This document shows, in pieces, positions 10,160 through 40,727 of a stretch of 64,000 nucleotides of DNA (the stretch's first letter is position 1; the number at the start of each line of letters is the position of its first letter). Below the pieces are notes generated by a model that did not search any database, was not told the DNA's origin, and saw only the letters and a program-made list of their open reading frames with translations. The stretch is from Hirundichthys speculiger (lineage: Eukaryota; Chordata; Actinopteri; Beloniformes; Exocoetidae), in the NCBI GenBank assembly GCA_018398805.1, contig JAGFBZ010002033.1, forward strand, positions 2,317,501 through 2,381,500, read 5' to 3'. Position numbers and translations under genes: made by a program.

Positions 10160-11260
10160 AATTCTATCCATAGACTGTATGTATATAACTGGATGATCCA
10201 GTCATGTGACTCATAAGTTTGTACAGAAAGGTTTAGAAGCCTCTTTGTAATCGAACTGCGCAGTGCCATGTTGCAAAAAGGTGGAACCAGCAGAACTGGC
10301 AAACCAGCTGGAACACAGCGACCAGTTAGCTGTTTTAGTTCAAAAGGCTTAGCTTCTGCAAAACCAGGATGATAGTCCACATTATTTTATATTTACTTTG
10401 TTGGAACATCCTCACTTCAAGTGTCTACTGGAACATCATCTGGAACAAAACAAGTGTTGCTGGACCTCAGCACGATGGGAGGTTACATGGTTGAGCTCCG
10501 TGGCTGAGCTTGGCGTGATGCGCAGTCCCAATGAAGGCCTGCCAGCTGGCAGCAAACGCGTCCCATGGGACTTCGCAACACAGAAACTGGTCAGGATGAT
10601 TGACTGCACTTCTCAGCCTAGTTTGGCTTGGAAGACTCCTGGAATGATTCTTTGCGATCTGCTGGGCTCCTTCAGCTGATCTGCCAATGCATGCTCAGCA
10701 GCCAACCGGTTGGCTGCTGAGCGTGCCCAGCAGACACAGAGAATCATTTCATGAATCTTCCAGGCCAAGCAGGACCTCAAATGTTGCTGGCTATATGAAA
10801 TCACCTGCTGTGGTTAGCACGGCTAAACTAAGCTTAGCTAAGCTGCATCCTCACTTACTTTCAGACCAATCACAGCCAGTCATGGTGTTCTGTTAGTACA
10901 TTTAACACAGCACACAAGCGCAAGTAAAACATTTCACAGCAACATTTCTTTCAAATATGACAATGATCTGTTTTTATTCACTGCTCGGAGGTCAATATAA
11001 ATACTAAGCACTAGGTAGCTAAAATGATGACAACAAGGGCTAGCTGTCAAGATGTCAAAAGGCGTCCAGCAATTTGATTGGTCAGCTTAATTGCTCTATA
11101 CAATTTCAAATAATTTTATCAACAAAAATAACATTTTTCTGTACCAGGCTGTAAATATGTTTAATTCTGCTTTCAAAGTTGGCCATTTTAACATGAGGGT
11201 CAGTTCGGATTTGCTCTGTTTTGGAGCCAGCACTTAGTGGTCAGTTGGAACTGGAACAGA
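10160..11260 (+). repeat. dispersed repeat, copy A (5' and 3' blocks)
   Basis: The 5' block has CATAGACTGTATGTATATAA near 10170. The 3' block at about 10980-11250 matches 36410-36750 in the same orientation, sharing GGTCAATATAAATACTAAGC, GGGCTAGCTGTCAA, TTCAAAGTTGGCCATTTTAA and GATTTGCTCTGTTTTGGAGC with small changes. It resembles a common fish repeat family; class unassigned. The middle (about 10400-10900) is less clearly part of it. Confidence 0.55.
10620..10775. repeat. large imperfect palindrome
   Basis: The core at 10693-10722 is a perfect 30-bp palindrome whose half-site is GCTCAGCAGCCAACC. Pairing continues outwards with mismatches: GCTTGGAAGACTCCTGGAAT, GATTCTTTG and CTGCTGGGC on the left face GCCCAGCAG, AGAATCAT and ATCTTCCAGGCCAAGC on the right. 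It could fold as a stem of about 70 bp per arm. Confidence 0.75.
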
Positions 11261-12700
11261 ACTTAGTTCCTGGTTGGGATAGAGTCCAGAGGCGGTTCCT
11301 CCTTGATTTTACCCTAGACCCTCACCAACGGAAGCCTATCTTAATGCTGCTCTTTCAAGCAAGGGGAATTAATGCTATTAAAGTGTTTTCATCCATTTAC
11401 CATTGAGGTTGTTCAAGGACGAAACCAACACTGGGCTAAAGTCACAAAATTGCCAGTGTCGATGCTCATCATTTTACTTTCAGTAATTATTTAGTAAGCT
11501 GTAAAAAATAAGCTGGTCTTAACTCTCAGCCATAAATAAGTTTATGTTTGGTGAAACTCACCTATATTCTATCTTCTCTTGGCCATGACCCAATAACAGC
11601 CATTTATCATTCTCCCTAGTTTCCAATTAGTGCTACACAAATCCTGAGTTTCCCAAGTTGATTCTATCTCAGTTTCCAATTAGAATGCATAATTCAGGCA
11701 TTTACATTTAACCGACACAGTAAATCGGAAATTAAGCTTGAGCGTAACGGTAAAATGAGGGTAAATCTCTGAAGCATGAACAGAAAGTAGCAAGATAATT
11801 TAAGGTGCCATGTGGAAGTGTCTTGCTCATTGTTGCTTAAATTGATCCTTTAATTCCTTGTTGATGTAATAATTAAACTATAATCAAGAACAAACAATAG
11901 AGATCAACAGCCAAAGCGCTATTGCAAGTAAGAGAGTGGTATTAAGCTCAGCGCTTTCCATACTAATGAAAAGTTTGTTATTTTATAAAATAGGCAACAT
12001 AGAGAGCACATTTTTCTTAAGTATTCACCATCAATGCATTCAGATCAGAATCTGAATTCTGTTTGTCCTGGACAACACTGATTGTTTAACAAGAAAGAAA
12101 ATGTCCACCACACAGTTTTGAGTGAAATTCAAATTAAATGCACTGAAAACAGAAAAAAAAAGACACTGAGCAATTTCCCTCACAATAGGTGTTTGATGTT
12201 CAGCACAAAGAGCCTTGGACAGCAACAGGAGCGGCAGCTCACGATATCTGCCCTATCCTCAAGGACCCCTGGTTGTTTGTCTAATTTTCAGGAACAGAAC
12301 CGCTTTTTCCAGCCTTTAATATTTCTCTTCACACTGGCTGAAATGTCCTTCATCTTTGTTCTCAGACTGAACTAATTTCATGGCAGATTTTCAACAGAGC
12401 CCATCCAGTTGTCCTCAATAGCATTGGTTTATTCATTCTAAATAGTGTAAGAGAGTATTTTTACATTTTATTCACTTGTACAATTATATTTAGTTCAGTA
12501 AATTTGGTCAGTCTTTTAAAAGAAAGCATGGTAATTAAGATTTTAAGCTCGTTAATATGCTTTAAATGATCTTGTTTTAATGATTTCAAAAATTGTTAGA
12601 GCTTATCACTTAGTTTTAAACATGGAAACCCTCCTTTACTAGACATGTACAATGCATTTACGGTTGAATATGGTCTCACGCTACACTTAATGCTTTAATA

Positions 12701-12811
12701 CAGTGATTCTCAACCAGGGGTCTGCGGACCACTAGTGGTCCGTGATGTAATTGCAGAGTTGATCAAAAATATACAGGGGGTCCAGGACCCCAGAAAGGTT
12801 GAGAACCACTG
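12701..12811. mobile_element. 111-bp hAT-type MITE
   Basis: The ends are CAGTGATTCTCAACC and GGTTGAGAACCACTG, inverted repeats typical of fish hAT miniature elements. They are flanked by CTTTAATA (12693-12700) and CTTTAATT (12812-12819), an 8-bp target duplication with one mismatch. Confidence 0.85.
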
Positions 12812-12819
12812 CTTTAATT

Positions 12820-15800
12820 CACTTACAAGCCTGCAGTAAAGTGTCATATGATGCAGCATTTTCTTTCTAGTTGAAGGGCAAAAAGTAAATTAAAGCAAAT
12901 CTTCACAGCTTTCCCAGATAACAGAAGGGGCAAAGGCATCCTCCTAAAGACCAGCGGCTGTGCATTTGACACGTCTTCCCTCATTTGATATCTTTGTCAG
13001 CTGCAGCTAACAGAAAAGAGCTCAGGGGTGTTATTTGTTCCTATAGGAGTGGAGGAAAAAATGCTGCGGCTATTATTATGTAGCACTCTGCTTCCAAGTA
13101 CCGCTCGTTGGAAAACAAGCTTCATTTTCACATAGATGGCATATAGGCTGTGGCATAATTAAGTGATATTCCTGTTGATACAAATGTACACATTGTGGTT
13201 AGCACAGGAGCCAGTTCACTGCTCTAACTCCGTCTGGATACGCCGCTGTCCACAAACACTGACTGAGGCCAGAAGTTGGAAATAATTTGAAAAAGCACCA
13301 CAAACTTTTTTTTTTCAGAATTTTATTCAACAAAGGATATTTACAATACAAATCCGGGTGTATGCAATACAAGGAAAGAGCTGCCACAAACACAAAGAAG
13401 GAATCGAATGATAGAGATGTTTATTGCAGTCATTTGAGTTCAAAATCAAATAACTTATTGCCTAAACGAGTGGTGTTGATTCAGTAGGAGCTCCCTGAAT
13501 CCTTCCTCTTCCTAATCTATATCTATGGCCAATACATCTTGATTTTTTTTAAATATCACATCTATAAAGCAATGTAGGTCTTAATATGATTGCAATAGAA
13601 GTCATATTAGTCTGGGTTTCTTTTGAAATCCATTTAACTTAGATTTTATTCTCAATCTAACTATAGGTCACAATGACCATTGTTCAAAAACTCCACTTCT
13701 TTGTTTTTAATGATGATCAGAAAAAGTGCAAGAAGGATTGGACTGGATTTTTAAAAAGCAGTCTTTTGTATTTGACAACCCTGTTAGAGTGCAGGCCCAC
13801 ATTGATGAGAGTTTAGTCTTCCCACATTTGGAGGCTTGGTAATCTGCTGCAGATTGGGACACTGAAGCGGAGCAGATATGCGAAGCCGTGACCCTTAGTG
13901 TCTGAGGAAATGTTAGCATATGGCCAAGGTAGCTACAGGGTAATGGAAGAACATCCAGTTAGTCCTCTTTACCTTTTAGTGGTCACATCACTATTATTAT
14001 CCACCCACTAACCCTCAACCTGCTGGAGCTTCAACAAGCATATGAGAGCTGTAGTCATAGCAACGAGAAGGCCTGCCATTGCCCTTGAGGATTATTTCTT
14101 AACAGAAATCCTCTGTGTCTTGCCTCAGTAAAAGGTTTACCCTCTGCTTAATAGTAGTTTGTCTTTGCAGACATGCAAGATTTATTGTCTGCCAGCTCCC
14201 TTCATCGTTCTCCCATCTGGTAGCTTCTTCTTCACCTTTTATGCCGAATGCCAAAACTACTTTAGAAATTGTGCGAGGACTTTATGTCAATTTCGAGATG
14301 TATTCAAAGAGCCACAGGGCCTTATGTTTTTCCACATCAGGTCATATTGCTTTGTTGCTATTTTTTAACAAAAATCAAGATGGAAGCGAAGGACAATTTC
14401 ACAATTAGTCTGGGTTCCTTTTACGATCCATTTCACTTACATTTTATTCACAACTCAACCTAACTATCGGTCACAACAGCCTACTTCAACTACAGTACAA
14501 AAACTCAAATTCTTTGTTTTAACAAGCTCAAGAAAAAGTGTGTCTACAAAAATGTGCCACTGAAAATGATTTTAAGACCTTTTTTTTTTTTTTTTTTACT
14601 GGTTTGTAGAGCATGAAAATGTCATTTTCGCTTCCTGTTTATTTCACTTCCTGTTTCATCTTGATGTGGAGAAAAACACCAGATAGTCTAAGCAATGTAT
14701 ACACGTGAAAACCGCTCACAAGGATAGTAGATGCTGAAGTTTTTGTGATTTTACCCACAGCAGGAGCATAAACCTCACAAACAGTCAGCCAGTAGCAAGA
14801 TCCAATAGGATGGGTGCGCTTCCAGTGACAGATGGTGGAAGGAGCATGATATTCGAGGGACAGAGAGAAGAAGAATGAATGGAGAGAGATGTGCTCTGCC
14901 AGAATCTATTGAGGGAGACAAAGGGGAGACTTGATATTCTTAGTCAAAAAAAATGTAATCCTTTTTAGAGGCCAGATCCTGCAATTGCAGCATCATCTGT
15001 CTCACTGCACACCTTTGATACAGATAGATCATTCTTTGAAAGAAACATGAATGCCAAATACAGGAAGTTTTATCCAAATGTAATCTCTTTTTGTGAACGC
15101 TGCTGAGCACTGTTGTAATGCTCTTTGTCTGGTATCTCTGTGATCACATCCGCAACATTAACAGTCGGTGTCTCATCTTTAGTCAACAATCATCAGAGTC
15201 CTAAGTCACCGATTTGAGTTTGCGTATCTGGCTGGCTCTTCTTCACACAATGAATTCAGTTTTTCTGCCAGAAACACAGAAACCCACATGCCACATATAC
15301 ACTCCCAGTTTCAGTAATTTCACTTCAATGCCACCCACACAAGCATCTGTAAAAGAGCATGTGTAGTTCACAGCTTTAGTGTGGTCCGCGCAGGTTCAGG
15401 GGCTTTAATGTGTGTGGATTATGTTACAGGTTGTTGATGAATGCAGGTCCTCTGCAGGCATGTCTCAGCTATCAGACGCTTTCAGCAAATATATGTTTAT
15501 GTTAATGCATAAATGTGTAGTGTTTGTGCTGTATAAGAGTATGACACGGAGTCAAGCTTTAAGGTTGTTGTCTCGGGAATATACTTTTTCACAGATCAAA
15601 TTGAGATTGAAGCACTTTTCAAGCACTTTCGAGGTCTATTTTCAGACCTTTCCAGCACTTTACCTGAGATGTGATAAAATACATGTTTATATGAATACAT
15701 ATACTCACAGCAGATAGTATAATGTTGCAAAGAACCAAACTTGTGTTTTCTAACAGTTGAAAGACAAGAAAATTAAAGAAAAAAACACATTACCGCATAT

Positions 15801-16700
15801 GTTTTGAAATGTCTCATTTGTCTATAATTACATTTCATTTTCCAATACGCAATAATTCTGTCACCGAAGAATCAAGTTTCCCTGAATTTGTGTCCCTTCT
15901 CTGGTTAAATATGGGAAAGAAGCAACTTTGAACGATCTTCAGTATTTTTGAAAACTGCACAACATATAATAATATAGGCACCAATTCAGAGACGATGCCG
16001 ACTGAATGTTCCAGAAAGAGTTTATGACAGGTAGTTTAATTAAATAAAGAACATTTCTAGGTTTCTGTGTGAAAAAGGGAGTTAGAAAGGAACAAGTGTT
16101 TGCAGTGAAATGGCAGTTAATGTGAGCGCAAGGAGTGACAGAGCTGGGTCAAAAAAAAAAAAAAAAAAGCTTTTTTAAGCAGTTGTTTTAACAGTTTGTA
16201 CAGGAATCCCCATCCATCCTCCACGGCTGTGTTGTCTGATATTTGTACAACTCAACTACTGAGTTCATGGAGAACTGGTAATAGACACAAAAGAGGAGAG
16301 TTCAAGGCCTATGCTTCTATAGAACTGGATCAGTACTGATATATTTATGACAAAATAGGCATGTTAGAAGTGTTAGAAGCAGCCAAGCAGTGTATTGGTG
16401 CTGTCAACTTCAACTGCGTCTTGGGTGAGACGACATGCGAGGTCCAGACATAACAATTTTCATTTTAGGGTCTTCCCTCTTGATTTCTTTTGGATGTGCA
16501 GGTGAATGATTGCAAAACAGAGAGCAGCTTTTGCAGTGCAACGCCGTCCCATGTTGCTCCCTCGTCTCAGGGGATGGCCAAGGTCCAGGATGGACACAAC
16601 ACATGTGACAGGTACACACCGCTAACAGATGCCAGCACAACCTGAAGAATGCTCTTTTGCAATGTGGGAATTTGTCGTTTTATTTATGAATGGGTATGCG
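12820..16700. other. gene-free interval upstream of frmpd3
   Basis: No coding exon is convincing. Upstream exons and the promoter of frmpd3 may lie here, but nothing between 12820 and 16700 shows PDZ-preceding coding similarity that I can recognise. Poly(T) at 14580 and poly(A) near 16150 are noted. Confidence 0.4.
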
Positions 16701-16710
16701 TACTCTACAG

Positions 16711-31526
<14,816 letters not shown>

Positions 31527-34500
31527 GAATCAATCTGGCAGGAGTGTAATCAGAACAGTCCTGAGTGTGGGTGGCTACTCTATCCAAATTCATTATTTGT
31601 TTATTGTTTACAATTTTTACAAAATGTGCAATGAATCATCCTCAGTGAAAACTGCAATGCAACTGTTCCATCCCATGTTTACAGGCCCTGAGGTAGCCTT
31701 TGAAAAACAAAGATACACCAAACAAATGCACAATGGAATAAGAACCCTATAACAGACTGGGTGGTACAGGGCTAATCACCTCATATCATTATTCACAATA
31801 TACATGTTTCATTCAAGTATTATATTTTATATGTAATGTATATTTCAATTGTGTGTACTTAGCAAATAATATAAAGTTTTGTGAAGAATAAAAATGAAGA
31901 ATATATTTGAAATGTAATAAGTTAAGAGAACTATAAAAATTATAATACTTCAGAAATAAATGTATGCTTTGGACTAAAATATTTAAGAGATCTTGTCAAG
32001 TAGCACCTTCTGTAAACCTGTAAACTGCATAGTCCAAAGGGTTTGCTGGTTAGACGGTGATGTGTTTGTGGAAATTGCTAACTGTTGTAATGCAAAATTG
32101 ATCTCTGCTGGCAGTCTGACATACTGATATATTAGTCATAAAGCGAGTGATAGAGTTGAAAAGTGAAAAGCACTTAGAATACAAGACATACTTAACTATA
32201 CTGACTGACACAGCCCCATTCTCATTAGAGGAGTGCAGGTATGAAGCACACCTGCTCAGGACAGACAATGTAGCAGAGACCCAAGTCACAGTCTCATCCA
32301 CTGTACAGTAATGAGTGTTATTACCTCATTCACCTGTAGAGAAGACATATTCACTATGTATTCAACCACGCAAAAGGATGTGTTTTGCAAAACCACTGAT
32401 CAATAATTCACTTGCATCTCACTTGTGAATCATAGTTTTTAATATAGACACTCAAAAAGCTAGAGAGTAAACTTGTAACTAGGATTTTGCACAGCCATTG
32501 AAATTAGTTCTGAAGTTGAAATATATGTTTTAAGGTTTGAAAATGTGTTTTCAATCCATCCTGCTGCTGGAAACTCCAACTGAGTCCACATTCCCAGACT
32601 TTCATTATACAAAGCTCCTCAAAACTAATGTTGACTCATTTCAAAATATTCTTGTTTTTATTCAGTTTTTCAAATATATCAATAAATTTGCTCTCTATGT
32701 GCTATTACACATTGTGCAATCTAGCAAATATTTAAGAAACACACAAAGTAGTTTTCTATGTATTTTAATAAAACTAACACATCATTTTCTGTCTGAAATC
32801 TTTTTTTGTGTCTGACCATGTTGTTATTCGTGGAAATTAAACACAGCTTTATAGTTGTGCTGAGCTCTGCTGTGTAGATAGATTGTCTAGATATACTATG
32901 AAAAGAAAGTGCAATGAAACCAACATAACAGTGACAACATTTCTGCAATAATATTAAACCTAAGAAATACACAATTGTTTCTTGCAAAATCAGCTTTAGC
33001 TAGGCCTTTGATATACATGGTAACACTGCACTAAAAATGATCTTTATCTTAATGTTTAATGAAATTTTTTATATGATGTGAATACCCAGTCAGACCAGCC
33101 GTACCCATCCACTTCACTTTTCTCTCTAGTGAAATGGGTCTGGTCTGGTACCCTTCCCCTTCACAACCATTTTCACCAGTACAGAACCTACCAAACAAAT
33201 CCGAAGGCAGCGGAGGCGGGCTTTATGCAATTAGTCATACAGGTCCAAGAAACACTATTCAAAACAACTAAGATGGCTCCAGAATTGTTAATAACACCTT
33301 GGATCAACATGTTTTTACTGCAAAGCTGTTCCATGGCGTTCCAAAGTAACGGCATGCCACTGTGGATGTCTTCTGTTGATACGGTTGATGCTAGTCTGGT
33401 TATTGCTCTGCCTATGTCACATGTTTGGGGTTTTTTTTGCATCCATTGCGTCCATTAGTACTCATGCCTGAAAATCAAAGTTGAACCCAGAGGGCCCAGA
33501 TTAATTCTTTGTATCAAAGAGGAATCAAATTAGCATGACTGGGCAGGATTAGTGAATACCCTCCTCGAGCAGCAGATATGACTGCCTGCTGATAAAACAC
33601 TTCTCTGAGGATAATGCATTGTACGCAGTGTACGTACTGTTGTTAAAACAGATTACAAATGTTAAATATTTGACAACAAATTTCAAATTCACAGTGCAAT
33701 CCTTCATTAGTAAAAGTAAAATCTAGCACACCTGTAAGATTTGAGTTTTACATTTGATGAAGCAGCTTTGTTGTACTTTTGTCTTGGTTTCAGAACAAAC
33801 TACAGTGTTTATATGCACTCTCTTTTAACAGTGTCTCCTCTGCTGTTGATGTGGCATTTCCATAACCATCCTGTAGTGTTTTCTCCCTCACTGTACAGCA
33901 TGTTTTCCCTTGCAACTTTCAGAGACAGATACACTGACATTGGAGGTGATGATACTGTGCAGATTTTCAAAGAGGGAAAATAAGACAGAAATTAAAGGGT
34001 ATGGTGGCAACATGACAATGTTTTATAAATGGTATTCAGTATGGAAATGTATAATTTTACACTGCAGATGTAAATAGTATGATATAGAATTGAGAAAACA
34101 AGAAACCCTTTTAGAGCATTACTTATAACATTAAGATTTATCCAACACATTTACAATTTTGTAAATAGGAGAGATTAAAACATGTATGTGCGGTAGTTAT
34201 TTATAGTGGTAATGTATAATAGAAAGTAATAGTAAACATATATTTTGAAGAACATATTATGTGTATAAAGCATGGGACATGTTTATTTTTATAAACAAAA
34301 CTATCAGACAATATTGACTCATCAACACTTGAACATTTTAGTCTTACAACAAACATTTTCTGTGGTTGTCATTGTTCCTGTTGCTTTGCTAAACTGCATA
34401 AACTTGTCTGTGTTCCATTCACACTATGATCCAACCATAACTTGATCCATTGTTTTTTTTTGTTTGTTTGATTTTTTTTTGTGCACCTGTTCATTCCTGT

Positions 34501-34950
34501 CTTTATTTACTGTCAATGATCTTGTCGTCACTGTGGTCTTCTGTCTGTGTACAAAGTTAACTCATGTTTCAAGAGCAATAAAGTATATTATATAAACTCT
34601 TTCAGAGAATTACGAAATGAAATTGCATGCACTAAGGTCAACAGTGTCTTAACAAAAAAAAGAGAGCTAAAAAAAAAACATCACTTATTACAGTCAGCAG
34701 GTTTTTGCTGCTGTACCTGGTTCATTCATTTGCCTCTGGCAAAAATATATCTTAATTTAAAAGTACACACCTAAATAATATGAGACCCTGCTAGCTACTG
34801 GCAGTAAGACTAACACATTTTGTCATGTATTGTTTTTTTTATTGCTTCTCATTTGAAAAGCAGATTGCAATTGAGAAAAGGAAACAAACACGCAAGGGGA
34901 ACAACTTTACCAAATACAAAGAGCTATGTACCATACATGGTTTTTTTTTT
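31527..34950 (+). other. frmpd3 3' UTR and intergenic DNA
   Basis: No further gene is seen. AATAAA at 31887-31892 is a candidate proximal poly(A) signal of frmpd3, and AATAAA near 34577 another. A segment at about 33090-33180 has partly inverted blocks (CAGACCAG...CCCAT...TTCAC and GTGAAATGGGTCTGGTCTGG) that hint at an unassigned transposon end. Confidence 0.45.
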
Positions 34951-34963
34951 GAAGTGTCTAGAC

Positions 34964-35392
34964 CAGTTGTTCCTTAATCTTGTTGGAGGTACTGAACCCC
35001 ACCAGTTTCATATGCACATTCACCAACTCTTCTTTGTTGAAAAAAAAAAAATATATATATATTTTTTTTTCAAATTTAACACATAGTTATGTGTTCTACT
35101 GGTGCACAAAATGAACTGTGCATTAACATCACTGTGTTCAAAAAAAAAAAAACCAATACAATGCATGTATGATGAATGTACCAATAAATGTACCATCACG
35201 GAAGTGATGAGTCGTCTCTGCAGCACAGACTGGCCAAGCAATGTAACGTGATCACCTGTAGCCAGTGATGGCCAAGCGGGACGTGTCATCATGAATCATA
35301 TGACTCAGGTGCGTTACTTGACCTCCACCGAACCCCTGAGACTGACTTACCGAACCCCTGGGGTTCGATTGAACCCAGGTTAAGAACCACTG
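34964..35392. mobile_element. 429-bp non-autonomous hAT element
   Basis: Ends CAGTTGTTCCTTAATC and GGTTAAGAACCACTG are imperfect inverted repeats. Both sides carry a perfect 8-bp target duplication GTCTAGAC (34956-34963 and 35393-35400), which also fits the hAT preference nTnnnnAn. The interior has no transposase frame but contains repeated CCGAACCCCTG blocks near the right end. Confidence 0.9.
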
Positions 35393-36399
35393 GTCTAGAC
35401 CAACTGTATAACAAAGAATATCTGTTGAAAATACAAGTATATATGAGTATTAGAAAAGAAAAGCTAACACCTTTCCATAAGCAATAGAATAAACAAAACG
35501 GGAAAAATGTTTAATGCTGAGGCAAGTGGTTGTGTCATTTCCAAGCACAACATTTGCTTTTCTTCTTAGAAGTGAACCTGGAAGTGCAGAATCTTGTATG
35601 GCCACTAGACCCTGGCTCCAAAACAAGTCGGTCTCCACTAACCTCCACGTTAAAGTGTCCAACTTTACAGCAGAAGCAGAAGTAAACATATTAAACGCCT
35701 GGTACAAAAAATGTTTTTAGTTTAGTTTAGTTTTTAGTCATTGCAAAAGAATGGTGTTGCCTATTTGTAAACATACTGTAAAGACTTTGGTAATAGCTTG
35801 AATGTTAGGTCAGCCAGTAGCCAAAAAAGTACATTAAGTAGTGCTTATAAATAGACACATTAGTACACATTGGTAACTTGTGTCAAATAAACTTCCAATT
35901 TCTGTTCAATTTTATTATTCACACAGATGTTTCCTTATATGAAAAACAAATCTGAAAACACTAATACTTTTAAACTTACTCTACCTTTTCCAACATGTAG
36001 CTCTCATTTTTTCCTGATGCGGAAAGAGTTGAATTAGTCAATTTAACACTGTCCCTCAAAAGGTCTCCAGGTTCCTCCGCAGTGCCGAAGAAAAGAGGTG
36101 AATAAGGACATGACAGAAAGGTAGCCTTTATGACAACACAGAGGGGGATGTTCTGTTAAATATGGTCAATTTCATGAATTTGGTACAAACCATGTCCCAA
36201 TAACGATGATGCTATCATACCAATATGGACCAAAATCTATAAGGAATGTTTCCAACATCTTGTTAATTCTATGCCATGAATAACTTAGGTAGTTCTGAAG
36301 GCAAATGGAGCTTCAACCCGGTACTAGCAAGGTGGGCTTTTGAAGTGGCTGGTGAGTGTATTCTCTTTATAATGTGACTATGTTCAGTTAGGTCTTTAT

Positions 36400-36755
36400 T
36401 CACATGTCAGAAGTCAATATAATGCTAAGCACCAAGAAGTTAAAGTGATTATTGCTGGAATAAGCCATAAGTAACAAATGGCATAAGCAATGGCTAGCTG
36501 TCAATCAAATAGTGTCTGGTCCTTCAATTGGTTAGACGTCATGGATTTTATTTCCTTATAGAATATTACCTGTTGTAATACAACAAAAATCACCCCCTGT
36601 ACAGTTGTTATAGATGTAAAATCCAACTGTAGAGATCCAAACCATTTTTTTTTTATAAGGCTGTAAGTGTCTTTATTTCTGCTGCAAAGTTGGACATTTT
36701 AACATGCGGATTTGCTCAGTTTTGGAGCGAGCATCTTGTGGCCAGTCCAGTAATT
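36400..36755 (+). repeat. dispersed repeat, copy B
   Basis: It is homologous in the same orientation to 10970-11250, sharing GTCAATATAATGCTAAGCAC, GGCTAGCTGTCAATC, AAAGTTGGACATTTTAACAT and GGATTTGCTCAGTTTTGGAG with substitutions and small indels. The level of divergence suggests old copies. Confidence 0.6.
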
Positions 36756-37019
36756 GCGATGTCTGTTACTAATTTCTGTTACTACTCATTTGGCTTTAAC
36801 TTGGAAGGAGGATGTTCTATATTAGATATTAATTAGTTCATATTGGAGGGATGAATATAGCAAAATTAATTAGAACTGTGTATTTTTTTAAATAAATGTG
36901 TTGTTGTTTTTTATTTCCTTAACTTGATAATAGCGTTGTAAAAGAACACAAAACCTATTGTAAATAGGTTGCTCGTTTTTGTTTTGTTTTTTTTTTCGTG
37001 ACCATTCGATCTTGTATAA

Positions 37020-40727
<3,708 letters not shown>

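Noticed and set aside
33078..33458. 126-codon open frame after frmpd3
   Set aside because: No family similarity or splice context; it lies over a repeat-like segment with partly inverted blocks.
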